Of a DNA stretch of 64,000 bases, positions 17,505 through 25,890 are shown in pieces; the first letter of the stretch is position 1; each line of letters starts with the position of its first letter. This DNA is from Caldilineaceae bacterium (GTDB lineage: Bacteria; Chloroflexota; Anaerolineae; Caldilineales; Caldilineaceae), in contig JAPKMW010000061.1 of the NCBI GenBank assembly GCA_026645575.1, positions 1 through 64,000 of the forward strand. Direction: 5' to 3'. Made by a program: the position numbers and the translations under genes. Below the pieces are notes generated by a model. That model was not told where the DNA came from, ran no database searches, and saw nothing but the letters and a program-made list of their open reading frames with translations.

Positions 17505-17563
17505 ACCGTAGGAAAGACTTTAGTCTTTCGGCGTAGCCCTAAGACTAAAGTCTTTCCTACGGT
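17505..17563. repeat. Perfect 23-bp inverted repeat with 13-base loop, overlapping a gene end
   Basis: ACCGTAGGAAAGACTTTAGT... at 17505-17527 pairs with 17541-17563. A further half copy lies at 17473-17494. The right arm and loop encode the last residues of the SpoIIM-like protein ([13 protein letters not shown]), so the element has been recruited as its C-terminus and stop codon. Confidence 0.85.
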
Positions 17564-18521
17564 CATCATTACCAACAGATAACCAGTAATAGTGCAAAAG
17601 AACGCCGGTCAGCAGACCAACGGCCAACTTGACCGGCCAGGGTAGAGCGCTGGGACTGATAAAGCCTTCGATCACCCCGGCCAAGATGAGCAGCGGCACA
17701 CACCCCAGAATGAGTTGGACGCTCTGCCGGCTACGCTGGATTAGCGCCGTCCGCCGGGTGAGCAGACCGGGGCGGATCAAGGCGTCACCCATATAGAGTC
17801 CACAACCACCAGCCAGAAAGATGACGCTCAACTCAATAAAGCCGTGCGCCATGACAAATTCGGCCAGGTTACCGCTCATGCCATGTGCCTGTAAGAGACC
17901 GAAGATGCCGCCAATGTTTAGCCCGTTGTTCAGGATTACCCAAAAGGTCAACAACCCAGCGGTAATGCCACCGGCAAAGGTCAGGAACATGACACGAATG
18001 TTGTTGGTCAGAATAAAACTCGATGCCGCCGAACGTTCGGTGGGGGCGATCTCCGTCCACATCTTCCCCTGTTCGACCTGTTCCACCAGCGGCTCGATCC
18101 CGGCGCCGGCAAAAACATAGATGGCATCAGGATTACGCCAGGTGATAAAAAAGGCAATCATTGCGCCGATGAGAAATACACCAAAACACAGGCTCGTATA
18201 TGGCAGGAAGGCGCGGTATAATAACGGAAAGTCGCGGCGATAGAATTGGATGAGCGCCTGGCGTCGCAACGGCTCCTCCTGGTAGATCTGGGCATGGGCG
18301 CGACTGACCAGGCCATTCAAATAGTGCGTCACCCGTTGGTTGGGAAAGTCGCGTTGCGCTAGGGCGAGATCAGAAGTGGCGGCGCGATAGAGCCGCCCCA
18401 GATCAGCCAACTCTTGGGGGGAAAGGCGGCGGATATCGGTTTTGGTTTGCGTCAGCAGGCTCTCCAACTGTTGCCAGGCTGGTCGCCGTTCGGCCAGAAA
18501 TGTATCGACATTCATAGACAT
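17520..18521 (-). CDS. Stage II sporulation protein M (SpoIIM)/DUF95 family membrane protein
   Basis: 333 residues. An N-terminal helical domain (about 1-100) precedes five or so membrane segments, for example [38 protein letters not shown] and [18 protein letters not shown]. The block [17 protein letters not shown] with [10 protein letters not shown] is typical of the family. Chloroflexota do not make Bacillus-type spores; in such genomes the protein usually accompanies RDD and MoxR/VWA genes, and a divergent RDD gene does stand next to it here. The role is unknown. Start ATG 18521; an ATG two codons later is equally possible. The C-terminal 13-15 residues come from a repeat. Confidence 0.82.
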   Translation of the reverse strand: MSMNVDTFLAERRPAWQQLESLLTQTKTDIRRLSPQELADLGRLYRAATSDLALAQRDFPNQRVTHYLNGLVSRAHAQIYQEEPLRRQALIQFYRRDFPLLYRAFLPYTSLCFGVFLIGAMIAFFITWRNPDAIYVFAGAGIEPLVEQVEQGKMWTEIAPTERSAASSFILTNNIRVMFLTFAGGITAGLLTFWVILNNGLNIGGIFGLLQAHGMSGNLAEFVMAHGFIELSVIFLAGGCGLYMGDALIRPGLLTRRTALIQRSRQSVQLILGCVPLLILAGVIEGFISPSALPWPVKLAVGLLTGVLLHYYWLSVGNDDRRKDFSLRATPKD

Positions 18522-18556
18522 TGCATAAGTTGTACCATGATTTCAGGAATTGCACC

Positions 18557-19411
18557 ATGAGTGAAAATTGGTTACAGGAAGAGTATACCATTGATACGCC
18601 GGAAAACGTAAGCTTTGGCTACGAAATTGCAGGGATTGGCAGCCGTTTCCTTAGCGGTTTGATCGACAGCATACTTTTAGTTCTGGCGATCATCTTCCTG
18701 AATATTGTCCTGGCGGCGCTAATGGAGTGGACCAACGCCGATCAGGCGGCGGCAACCATCATTGGCGCAGAAACCGATGTCACCTGGGTCGGCGGCCTGC
18801 TTTTGGCGATCTACACGCTGCTCAACTTTATCTTGATCTGGGGCTACTTTGTCCTCTTTGAGTTAGCCTGGAATGGACAGACCCCGGGTAAACGCTGGGC
18901 CAAGTTGCGCGTGGTGCGCGTCAACGGCAACCCCGCCGGTTTTCTCGATGTGGTCATTCGCAATCTGGTGCGCATGGTGGACTTTTTGCCCATTGGCTAT
19001 GGCCTGGGCTTGACGGTTATGTTCTTCAACCCACAGGCGCGCCGACTGGGCGACTTTGCCGCCGGCACCCTTGTCGTCAAAGAGCGCGCTGGTCTCTCAC
19101 TCGACAACTTGGGGGACAGTAACCTGGGGGAGAACCGCCGACGCGCGCTCTTTGTCACACCAACGCCGGAGCAACAAGCGGCCTGGCAACAGCGCTTCCC
19201 CGCCCTCCGTCGCCTCTCGGCCAGCGACTATGATCTGATTCGCGACGCGCTCGCCCGCCACGACCAAGGCCAAATAACCCCTGGCGTCCTCCATCGGTTA
19301 GCCGCCGCCATTGCCGGCAAGTTGGACGCTGTCGCCCCGGAGTTTAACTGGCAAGCCAGCCGCACCTTTCTGGTCGATGTGGCGGAAGCGTATCGGCATC
19401 GTGGCAGTTAG
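18557..19411 (+). CDS. RDD family membrane protein
   Basis: 284 residues from ATG 18557 with AGGAA upstream. The RDD domain spans about residues 15-160: GSRFLSGLIDSILLVLAIIF (conserved Arg and Asp), a second segment LLLAIYTLLNFILIWGYFVL, then TPGKRWAKLRVVR and RNLVRMVDFLP with the second conserved Asp. After the membrane domain comes a cytoplasmic tail of about 100 residues. RDD proteins are poorly characterised; some act in sodium/proton exchange. Divergent from the SpoIIM gene with 35 bases between starts, so they probably share a control region. Confidence 0.85.
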   Translation: MSENWLQEEYTIDTPENVSFGYEIAGIGSRFLSGLIDSILLVLAIIFLNIVLAALMEWTNADQAAATIIGAETDVTWVGGLLLAIYTLLNFILIWGYFVLFELAWNGQTPGKRWAKLRVVRVNGNPAGFLDVVIRNLVRMVDFLPIGYGLGLTVMFFNPQARRLGDFAAGTLVVKERAGLSLDNLGDSNLGENRRRALFVTPTPEQQAAWQQRFPALRRLSASDYDLIRDALARHDQGQITPGVLHRLAAAIAGKLDAVAPEFNWQASRTFLVDVAEAYRHRGS

Positions 19412-19495
19412 TTGGTTAAGTTGGTTGGATAGTTTGTTCACAACCAACCAACTATCCAACCAGCTAACTAACTAACTAACCAACCAACAAGGATT
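19412..19495. repeat. Inverted GTTGGTTGGATAGT-type repeat
   Basis: Tandem GTTGGTTA/GTTGGTTG units face CAACCAACTATCCAACC-type units across a short centre, between RDD and radC. A strong hairpin in RNA, without a T-run. Confidence 0.7.
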
Positions 19496-19501
19496 TTTAA
19501 A

Positions 19502-20212
19502 ATGGAGCGAACCCAATCGCCCGAATATCTCCTGATGATCCGCGATCTGCCCGACGATTTGCGCCCGCGCGAGCGGATGCTCTACGCCGGCCCCAGCGCC
19601 CTAAGTACGGCAGAGTTGCTGGCGATCATCCTGCGCGTCGGCAACCGGGGCGAGAATGTCATTCGCATGTCCGAGCGGCTGTTAAGCGAATTTGGCGGTC
19701 TACCTGGGCTGGCCCAGGCCAACTTTGAGGAGCTTTGTCGCACGCATGGCATTGGTGACGCCAAAGCAACCCAGATCAAGGCGTCGCTCGAATTGGGTCG
19801 GCGACTGATGGCGGCTGCGCCACAGGAGCGACTCCAGGTGCGCAGCCCGCTCGATGTCGCCAATTTGTTGATGCTGGAGATGAGCTTGTTGGAGCAAGAG
19901 CAACTCCGCGTGGTATTACTCGACACCAAAAATTTTATCATCCGGGTGCATACCGTCTACACCGGCAGCCTCAACAGCGCTGTCGTACGCATTAGCGAAG
20001 TCTTCCGGGAACCGATCCGCACCAACAGCGCCGCCATTGTCGTCACCCACAACCACCCCAGTGGCGATCCTACCCCCAGCCCCGAAGATGTACGCGTCAC
20101 CGAAATGATTGTAGAGGCCGGCGCACTGCTCGATATTGATGTATTGGATCATCTCATCATTGGGCGCAACCGCTTTGTGAGTATGAAAGAACGGGGCTTG
20201 GGGTTTAAGTGA
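19502..20212 (+). CDS. radC: RadC family JAMM-domain protein
   Basis: 236 residues, the usual length. The N-terminal helix-hairpin-helix part ([21 protein letters not shown], then [14 protein letters not shown]) is followed by the MPN/JAMM domain with the metal-binding [15 protein letters not shown] and the upstream conserved Glu in ISEVFREPI. Once named a DNA repair protein, its true role is unsettled. Its stop lies inside the left copy of an 8-bp duplication made by a MITE-like insertion (20209-20216). Confidence 0.93.
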   Translation: MERTQSPEYLLMIRDLPDDLRPRERMLYAGPSALSTAELLAIILRVGNRGENVIRMSERLLSEFGGLPGLAQANFEELCRTHGIGDAKATQIKASLELGRRLMAAAPQERLQVRSPLDVANLLMLEMSLLEQEQLRVVLLDTKNFIIRVHTVYTGSLNSAVVRISEVFREPIRTNSAAIVVTHNHPSGDPTPSPEDVRVTEMIVEAGALLDIDVLDHLIIGRNRFVSMKERGLGFK

Positions 20213-20216
20213 TTGT

Positions 20217-20273
20217 GTAATTGCTCAGCTCGTAGCCAGTCACGGACTGGCTACGAGCGGGCTGAATAGTTAC
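20217..20273. mobile_element. MITE-like palindromic element with 8-bp target duplication
   Basis: GTAATTGCTCAGC... to ...GCTGAATAGTTAC, with a 14-bp perfect inner stem (20228-20241/20245-20258). GTGATTGT stands directly on both sides (20209-20216 and 20274-20281), a perfect 8-bp duplication. It sits exactly between convergent radC and the methyltransferase; the methyltransferase stop (TAA at 20270-20272) is inside it. Confidence 0.8.
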
Positions 20274-21115
20274 GTGATTGTTACATCCGTTGTGGGTTTG
20301 CGGGCATAAAGGACAAAGACTGCCCAGGTCAAAAAACAGCGCCCGGCCCGCTGGCGCGCTGCCTGGTCGGCCACCCAGGCGGTCACTTCCGCCGCCGATA
20401 GCACTCCGGCGGCCTGGGCGTGCGCCAGCGAATCGCGAAACCAGAGGTTATAGGCGAAGGCAAAGTCAGTGACGATGCCGGTCAACGGAACAACATTGAT
20501 CTCATCTAGCCCTAAGTCTAGCGCATAGCCAGGCAATTGCCGCCCAATCCACCCGTTCGACTCATAATCGCTCATAAAGTGGATAAAACGGCGGGTGACA
20601 TCCCGGTCAGCCGCGTCGATCACCGAGCCATCAGCATCGGGGCCGGGGATGACCAGACGACCGCCGGGGCGTAACACCCGCACCATTTCCGCCAGCGCCC
20701 GTTGTGGATCAGGCAGAATCTCAAAGACGCCGTCGGCGTAACAGCCGTCAAAGCTATTGTCGGGAAAGGGCAAGGCTTGGGCATCAGCTACCCGGTATTC
20801 AATGGGCGAGGTTAGCCCGACAGACCGCTTTTCCGCCTCGGCAATCATGGTAGCGCTGGCATCAATGCCGATAACGCGCCCCCCCGGTTCCACTAGTGGC
20901 GCCAAGGCGCGCACGGCGCCGCCTGTGCCACAGCCCACCTCTAAGATCGTTTCGCCCTGCTGCACAGCCAGCAGGTCAAAAATCGGCTTATACTGTTCCG
21001 GGTCGCTGTCGCTTTTGCACCGGCGATAGTTGTCCATGAACCGGATATAGGAAGCGGGATCGCTAGTTTGGTCAATGGCGGCCCAGCCGGCCTGAAAACT
21101 GGGTGGTAGCATCAT
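20270..21115 (-). CDS. Class I SAM-dependent methyltransferase
   Basis: 281 residues. Motif [20 protein letters not shown] at about residue 57, motif [13 protein letters not shown], then [20 protein letters not shown] (motif III-IV) and [13 protein letters not shown]. Similar to UbiE/menaquinone-type and small-molecule methyltransferases; the acceptor is unknown. Its ATG overlaps the TGA of the upstream ABC ATPase gene (ATGA), so it is translated as part of that operon. The stop codon is supplied by the inserted repeat, yet removing the element leaves the same C-terminal DVTIT. Confidence 0.85.
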   Translation of the reverse strand: MMLPPSFQAGWAAIDQTSDPASYIRFMDNYRRCKSDSDPEQYKPIFDLLAVQQGETILEVGCGTGGAVRALAPLVEPGGRVIGIDASATMIAEAEKRSVGLTSPIEYRVADAQALPFPDNSFDGCYADGVFEILPDPQRALAEMVRVLRPGGRLVIPGPDADGSVIDAADRDVTRRFIHFMSDYESNGWIGRQLPGYALDLGLDEINVVPLTGIVTDFAFAYNLWFRDSLAHAQAAGVLSAAEVTAWVADQAARQRAGRCFLTWAVFVLYARKPTTDVTIT

Positions 21116-21855
21116 GGTTTCTCTTCGCTAGGCGCACCAGCGATCTGTGGTTCGCGCTTTTCATCCCGCTCTACCACCCCATCGCGCACATAGATCACTC
21201 GTTTGCAATAGGCGGCGATGTCCGGTTCGTGGGTGACAAAGATGATGGTGATGCCCTGCTCGCGGTTGAGTTGTTGAAAAAGCTGTAAGATCTCGATGCT
21301 GGTCTTGCTGTCGAGGTTGCCGGTTGGTTCGTCGGCCAGGATCATGGCCGGCTGGTTGGTGAGGGCGCGGGCAATGGCGACGCGCTGCTGCTGGCCGCCC
21401 GATAGCTCATTCGGCTTGTGATCCATTCGTTCCCCCAGGCCGACCAGTTGCAACATCGCTTCGGCCCGTTTGCGCCGCTGGCGACTGCCAATACCGGCGT
21501 AGATCAAGGGCAACTCCACATTCGCCCGCGCCGAGGTGCGGGGCAACAGGTTAAAACTCTGGAAGACAAAGCCAATCTTGCGGCAACGAATCTCTGCCAA
21601 CTGGCTATCGCTCAATTCACTGACGTCGACGCCATCAAGCTGATAGCTTCCTTCTGTAGGCACATCGAGACACCCCAGCACATTCATCAAGGTGGACTTG
21701 CCGCTGCCGCTCGGTCCCATAATGGCGACCATCTCACCCGGCCAGATTTCGACATTGATGCCGCGCAGCGCCCGCACCTCAATGTCGCCCATGGTATAGA
21801 CTTTGGTCACGCCTTGGACGGCAATCACTGGTTGGCTGGTTGGTTGGTTGATCAT
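21112..21855 (-). CDS. ABC transporter ATP-binding protein (MacB/LolD type)
   Basis: 247 residues. Walker [14 protein letters not shown]-loop [20 protein letters not shown], signature [15 protein letters not shown], Walker [17 protein letters not shown], and switch His in FVTHEPDIA. The [16 protein letters not shown] and GNLDSKTS features place it in the MacB/LolD/FtsE group. It follows the HlyD adaptor gene on the same strand, with a repeat between. The FtsX/MacB-type permease that normally completes the exporter is missing here; a methyltransferase occupies its place. Confidence 0.92.
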   Translation of the reverse strand: MINQPTSQPVIAVQGVTKVYTMGDIEVRALRGINVEIWPGEMVAIMGPSGSGKSTLMNVLGCLDVPTEGSYQLDGVDVSELSDSQLAEIRCRKIGFVFQSFNLLPRTSARANVELPLIYAGIGSRQRRKRAEAMLQLVGLGERMDHKPNELSGGQQQRVAIARALTNQPAMILADEPTGNLDSKTSIEILQLFQQLNREQGITIIFVTHEPDIAAYCKRVIYVRDGVVERDEKREPQIAGAPSEEKP

Positions 21856-21867
21856 AAGTACTGGTTA

Positions 21868-21940
21868 TCCAATGGGAGATTGGGAGATAGAGAGATTGGA
21901 ATCAGGCAGCCAACCTCTTAATCTCTCTATCTCTCTATCT
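21868..21940. repeat. Inverted GGGAGATTGGGAGATAGAGAG family repeat
   Basis: Third copy of the AGAGATTGAGAGAT family, between the adaptor and ATPase genes. Arms GGGAGATAGAGAGATT and AATCTCTCTATCTCTC face each other across about 20 bases. In RNA it could form a hairpin within the operon. Confidence 0.7.
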
Positions 21941-23413
21941 CTAATTCCCGCCAAAGAGCGCGCCCCGTAACCGCTCTCCACTACTCGCCGTGATCAGCGC
22001 CACGCTATCGCCATCGGTCAGGCCGGCGAGGATTTGGCTTTCCCGTTCGTTGCGCAGCCCTAGCTCCACTTCTTGTAGCGCCGGCGTGCCGTTGACCAGG
22101 CGGTAGACAAAGGCTTGGTCGGTCTCCCGATCCAGTTGGATGTAGCGGTTGGGCAACAAGACGACATTGTCCACCTGCGCCGTGGTTATGATCGCGGTGG
22201 CGCTCATGCCGGCGCGTAGCGGGGCGTCGCTGGCATCAGGAACAACAGTCACTTCATAAGCGATCACCCCAGCCACATCGTTGGCGACCGGGGAAATTTC
22301 GGTGACGCGCCCGGTGAGGTCGCGATCAGGCAACGCATCAACGCTCAAACGCGCGACTTGACCGACGGCGACCTGGCGCACATCGATCTCATCGACCAGC
22401 ACGGTCATGTGAAACTGCTCCACATCGGTCAAAACGACAGCTGCCAGTTGACCGCCGCTCAGTTCCCCCTGCCGAATGTTGACCTGGCTGACCACGCCGC
22501 GAAAGGGCGCCACCAGTTGTCCATTGGTCAGCGAATACTGCGCCTGCAGCGCATTCAACTCGGCCTGCCGCACTTGCGCCTGCGCAATGCGCAAGTCTTC
22601 TGCGTTTGGCCCTTCCAGCAATGTCTTCAGATTGTTCTGCGCGGTGATCACGCTGCTCTGCGCCTGGCGTAGACCGGACTGGGCCTGGGCAATCTGATTG
22701 AGCGCCCCGGCCACCTGCGCCTGATCCGGCCCCTCTTCGGTCAGGGCAGCCTGGGCGCGCGCCACTTCGAGCGCCACCGTCGCCTGCTCCAACTGGGCCG
22801 ATTGGGGCAACATGCCAATATTGGGCTGATTTTTGACTTCGTTATAGGCTTGCTGCGCCTGTTTGAGATTGGCTTCCGCTTGGCGCACCTGGGCCAGGTT
22901 GACCGTCTGTTGCGCCTCTGAAGGACCGGCCAGTAGTTGCCGATAACTGGCTTGCGCACTGGCTAGGGTGGCTTCAGCGCTGGCAACATTCGTCTGGGCA
23001 ACCACCACCGCGGCCTGGGCAGCGGCAATATCCTCAGCGCTGGGTGGCGTTTCTAACTTGGCAAGCTGGGCTTCGCTGATCTCCTGGCTGATCTTGGCCT
23101 GGGCCAGCGCCAGGGTTAGCTCGGTGGTCTCCAACTCGGCCAATACCTGCCCTGCCTCCACCGTTTGGCCGGGGCGGATCAGCACTTTGTCAATCCGCCC
23201 GGCGCTACGGAACGAAAGCGACACCTGCGCCTCCGGTTCAATGTTGCCAGTGGCGCTCACGGTGCTGGCAATGGAGCCACGCTGGACGGCAATTGTTTCA
23301 TAGGTGGGGAGCGCCGCTTGCTCGGCCTCTATCTGTTGATAGCGCTGATAGCCAAACCAGCCGCCGCCACCAAGAACAGCCAGAATAAGAAGGGTGATTA
23401 GGATTCTACGCAT
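21941..23413 (-). CDS. HlyD/MacA family efflux adaptor (periplasmic/extracytoplasmic)
   Basis: 490 residues. An N-terminal hydrophobic anchor (ILITLLILAVLGGGGWFGY) is followed by a first barrel-sandwich half (GSIASTVSATGNIEPEAQ, VRPGQTVEAGQVLAELE-like), a very long Ala/Gln coiled-coil hairpin (about residues 95-300), the second half lipoyl segment (LVAPFRGVVSQVNIRQGEL), and a beta-barrel ending in VTEISP...RAGMSATAII. The hairpin is longer than in MacA, as in adaptors that span a thick envelope. It forms an exporter with the ATPase at 21112. Transported substrate unknown; no permease in the window. Confidence 0.9.
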   Translation of the reverse strand: MRRILITLLILAVLGGGGWFGYQRYQQIEAEQAALPTYETIAVQRGSIASTVSATGNIEPEAQVSLSFRSAGRIDKVLIRPGQTVEAGQVLAELETTELTLALAQAKISQEISEAQLAKLETPPSAEDIAAAQAAVVVAQTNVASAEATLASAQASYRQLLAGPSEAQQTVNLAQVRQAEANLKQAQQAYNEVKNQPNIGMLPQSAQLEQATVALEVARAQAALTEEGPDQAQVAGALNQIAQAQSGLRQAQSSVITAQNNLKTLLEGPNAEDLRIAQAQVRQAELNALQAQYSLTNGQLVAPFRGVVSQVNIRQGELSGGQLAAVVLTDVEQFHMTVLVDEIDVRQVAVGQVARLSVDALPDRDLTGRVTEISPVANDVAGVIAYEVTVVPDASDAPLRAGMSATAIITTAQVDNVVLLPNRYIQLDRETDQAFVYRLVNGTPALQEVELGLRNERESQILAGLTDGDSVALITASSGERLRGALFGGN

Positions 23414-23810
23414 AGGTGAATAATTCAGGTTACGTGACTTCGGCGTGAGCGCTCAGTCGAACGATTCGTGTTGCGTGTACCGCTTTGACGCCAGCGGCGC
23501 CAGCGAATAAAGGGGACAGACAAAGGCGAATCGATACTAATCGATACTCAGTAGACCGCAACGCTATCGAGCCTGACTTAGGACTCTGGACTTAGGACTG
23601 CGGACTACTGATACTAATTGTCTAGCGATTTCTTTGTCACGCTTGATGATCGCGCTGATATTGTAACAGGTCTGTTGCCTCTTTCCCTATTTTGTTGGGA
23701 ATCGGCTGAAGTTCCTACGCTTGGGAACGCCGCCATCTCTGGCGGCATCCTGCCGGCCTGCCGCCAGAGATGGCGGCGTTCCCAAGCTTACCATATGAGA
23801 ATTTTCCTAC
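23414..23810. other. Repeat-rich intergenic region between divergent transport operons
   Basis: Holds a CAGTAG-ended element of the GTCCTAAGTCC class (about 23550-23610), then a perfect 28-bp inverted repeat. No coding sequence is visible. The adaptor operon promoter should lie at its left end. Confidence 0.6.
23719..23787. repeat. Perfect 28-bp inverted repeat with 13-base loop
   Basis: Arms 23719-23746 and 23760-23787 (GCTTGGGAACGCCGCCATCT...) pair perfectly. A degenerate relative (AACGCCAGCATCCTGCCGGT...) lies at about 38918-38972. Confidence 0.85.
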
Positions 23811-23859
23811 TTGACAAGAAGTCAAAAGTGGAATAAACTATTTTTAGCTATGGCTAAAA
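23811..23859 (+). promoter_or_regulatory. Promoter and candidate DtxR-type operator of the metal ABC operon
   Basis: TTGACA (23811-23816) and TAAACT (23834-23839) are 17 bases apart. Directly downstream, TTTTAGCTATGGCTAAAA (23842-23859) is a palindrome with 7-bp arms lying over the expected start site, the right place and size for a DtxR/MntR repressor. A half site GCTAAAA recurs at 23919-23925 between the ribosome-binding site and the ATG. Confidence 0.6.
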
Positions 23860-23927
23860 TTATGATTATAGATAAAAACTATGCTTTTTGTAAATGTTTA
23901 TTATGTGAGAGGAGGATAGCTAAAAGT

Positions 23928-24857
23928 ATGCGAGCCAAATTAATTCTCTTGGTGTTGCTCTTGCTGCTACTCACCGGTTGTGGCGGCAGCGAACCGGCGG
24001 CAGAGGCAGCCAGTGATGGCCTACAAATTGTGACGACAACCAGCATGATCACCGACATTACCCAAGTGGTCGGTGGTGATCAGGTGGCCGTCAACGGCTT
24101 GATGGGCGCCGGCATCGACCCCCATCTCTATGTCGCCAGCGAAGGCGACATGGAATTGCTGCAAAACGCCGATGTGATCTTTTACAATGGTCTGTTCCTG
24201 GAAGCGCAAATGGTCGAAATTCTGGAACAGATCGGTGAACGCAAGACGGTCGTCCCGGTCAGCCAGGGCATTGATGAGCAGCAGCTCCTACCCTGGGCCG
24301 ATTATGCCGATGAGTATGACCCCCATGTTTGGTTTGATGTCACCTTTTGGATGAAGGCCGTGGAAACGGTGCGCGATACGTTGGTTGAAGTTGACGCTGC
24401 CAACGCCGCTACCTACCAGGCCAACGCCGCCGCTTACCTGGAAGAGTTGACCCAACTCGACGCCTATGTCAAAGAGCAGGCGGCGCGTCTACCCGCCGAA
24501 CAGCGCATTGTCATCACCGCCCATGACGCCTTCCACTACTTTGGTCGCGCCTATGGCTTTGAGGTGCGCGGCCTGCAGGGCATCAGCACCGCTTCCGAAG
24601 CCGGCACGGCGGATGTCCAGGCGTTAGCCGACTTTATTACGGAGAAGCAGATCAAGGCGCTCTTTGTGGAATCATCAGTGCCGGTGCGCAACATTGAAGC
24701 GCTGCAAGCCGCCGTTCAGGCGCGTGGCTTTGCGGTGGGCATTGGCGGCGAACTCTTCTCCGACGCCATGGGCAGCCCCGGCACACCAGAGGGAACTTAT
24801 GTCGGCATGGTACGCCATAATATTGATACGATTGTCGGGGCGTTGTTGGGTGAATAG
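23928..24857 (+). CDS. Metal ABC transporter substrate-binding lipoprotein (ZnuA/MntA/PsaA family)
   Basis: 309 residues from ATG 23928. Signal peptide MRAKLILLVLLLLLLTGC ends in a lipobox, so the mature protein is anchored by Cys18. The cluster A-I metal-binding fold shows VVGGDQVAVNGLMGAGIDPHLY (first His), EYDPHVWFDVTFWMKAV (second His), VITAHDAFHYFGRAYGF (third ligand region) and the final Glu/Asp region. Lacking a His-rich loop, it looks more like a Mn(II)/Fe binder than ZnuA, but that is inference. AGGAGG is 12 bases upstream, a long spacing. First gene of a four-gene operon. Confidence 0.9.
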   Translation: MRAKLILLVLLLLLLTGCGGSEPAAEAASDGLQIVTTTSMITDITQVVGGDQVAVNGLMGAGIDPHLYVASEGDMELLQNADVIFYNGLFLEAQMVEILEQIGERKTVVPVSQGIDEQQLLPWADYADEYDPHVWFDVTFWMKAVETVRDTLVEVDAANAATYQANAAAYLEELTQLDAYVKEQAARLPAEQRIVITAHDAFHYFGRAYGFEVRGLQGISTASEAGTADVQALADFITEKQIKALFVESSVPVRNIEALQAAVQARGFAVGIGGELFSDAMGSPGTPEGTYVGMVRHNIDTIVGALLGE

Positions 24858-24860
24858 GTG

Positions 24861-24950
24861 ATTGGGTATTAGATATTGGGTATTAGATATTGGGTATTAG
24901 ATATTGGGTATTAGATATTGGGTATTAGATATTGGGTATTCGATATTGGG
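24861..24950. repeat. Tandem 14-bp repeat (ATTGGGTATTAGAT), six units, with inverted copies downstream
   Basis: Six consecutive 14-base units (the sixth with one change) directly after the lipoprotein stop, followed at about 24990-25016 by the reverse complement of about two units. The RNA would fold into a hairpin between genes one and two of the metal transporter operon. Confidence 0.9.
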
Positions 24951-25052
24951 CTTTCCTGACTGACCCTATCATTGAATACCGACTATCCAATATCTAATAC
25001 CCAATATCATCTAATACCCTCTAATAAGCGCAATGAAACAAAGGTTCATACA

Positions 25053-25877
25053 ATGGCAAAGCAACTCGCGGTCGAAGTGACCGATTTAACCGTGGCATAC
25101 GAAGAGAAGCCGGTGTTGTGGGATGTAGATGTGATGGCGCCGGCGGGAACGTTGATGGCGATTGTTGGGCCAAATGGCGCCGGCAAGACAACGTTGATCA
25201 AGGCCATTTTGGGGTTGGCGCCGGCCGCGGCGGGCCAGGTGTTGATCTACGGCCAACCGTATAGCGAACAGCGGCGACTGGTGGGTTATGTCCCCCAGCG
25301 TGGCAGCGTGGATTGGGATTTCCCCACCAGTGTGCTGGATGTGGTGATGATGGGGCGTTACGGCGCATTGGGCTGGTTCAAGCGCCCCGGTCGCCAGGAG
25401 CGGGAGCAGGCGCTGGCCGCGCTCGATAAGGTGGGCATGGCCGCTTATGCGAACCGGCAGATTAGTCAACTTTCAGGTGGTCAGCAACAACGCACCTTTC
25501 TGGCACGCGCCCTGGTGCAAGATGCGCAGGTCTACTTTATGGATGAACCCTTCCAGGGCGTTGACGCTACCACCGAGCGGGCGATTGTCGATCTGCTCAA
25601 AGAGTTGCGCGCCGCTGGCCGCACGGTCATGGTCGTCCACCATGATCTGCAAACGGTGCCGGAGTATTTTGATTGGGTGACGCTGCTCAATGTCCGGCGC
25701 ATTGCCTGTGGACCGGTGGCGGAAGTCTTCACTGAGGAGAATCTGCGCTTGACCTATGGCGGGCGCGTCGCCTTTCTCAGTCGCAATGGCACTTCCGCGG
25801 TGGGGACGGGGCCGCTCATTGCGCCGGCGCCGGTGCAACTGTTGAATGAAGCGGTGGTTGCCGTAGGGCCGCAGTAA
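25053..25877 (+). CDS. Metal ABC transporter ATP-binding protein (ZnuC/MntB type)
   Basis: 274 residues. Walker [17 protein letters not shown]-loop [21 protein letters not shown] (the PQR...DWDFP block is typical of Mn/Zn/Fe transporters), signature [16 protein letters not shown], Walker [14 protein letters not shown] and switch His VVHHDL. Energises import of the metal delivered by the lipoprotein. The ATG at 25053 is taken because upstream codons run through the tandem repeat. A 13-base gap leads to the first permease. Confidence 0.93.
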   Translation: MAKQLAVEVTDLTVAYEEKPVLWDVDVMAPAGTLMAIVGPNGAGKTTLIKAILGLAPAAAGQVLIYGQPYSEQRRLVGYVPQRGSVDWDFPTSVLDVVMMGRYGALGWFKRPGRQEREQALAALDKVGMAAYANRQISQLSGGQQQRTFLARALVQDAQVYFMDEPFQGVDATTERAIVDLLKELRAAGRTVMVVHHDLQTVPEYFDWVTLLNVRRIACGPVAEVFTEENLRLTYGGRVAFLSRNGTSAVGTGPLIAPAPVQLLNEAVVAVGPQ

Positions 25878-25890
25878 AAGGGGCGCTGTC

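Noticed and set aside
24861..24950. Tandem 14-bp array as CRISPR or replication iterons
   Set aside because: Units are directly adjacent with no spacers, and no replication initiator gene is nearby.
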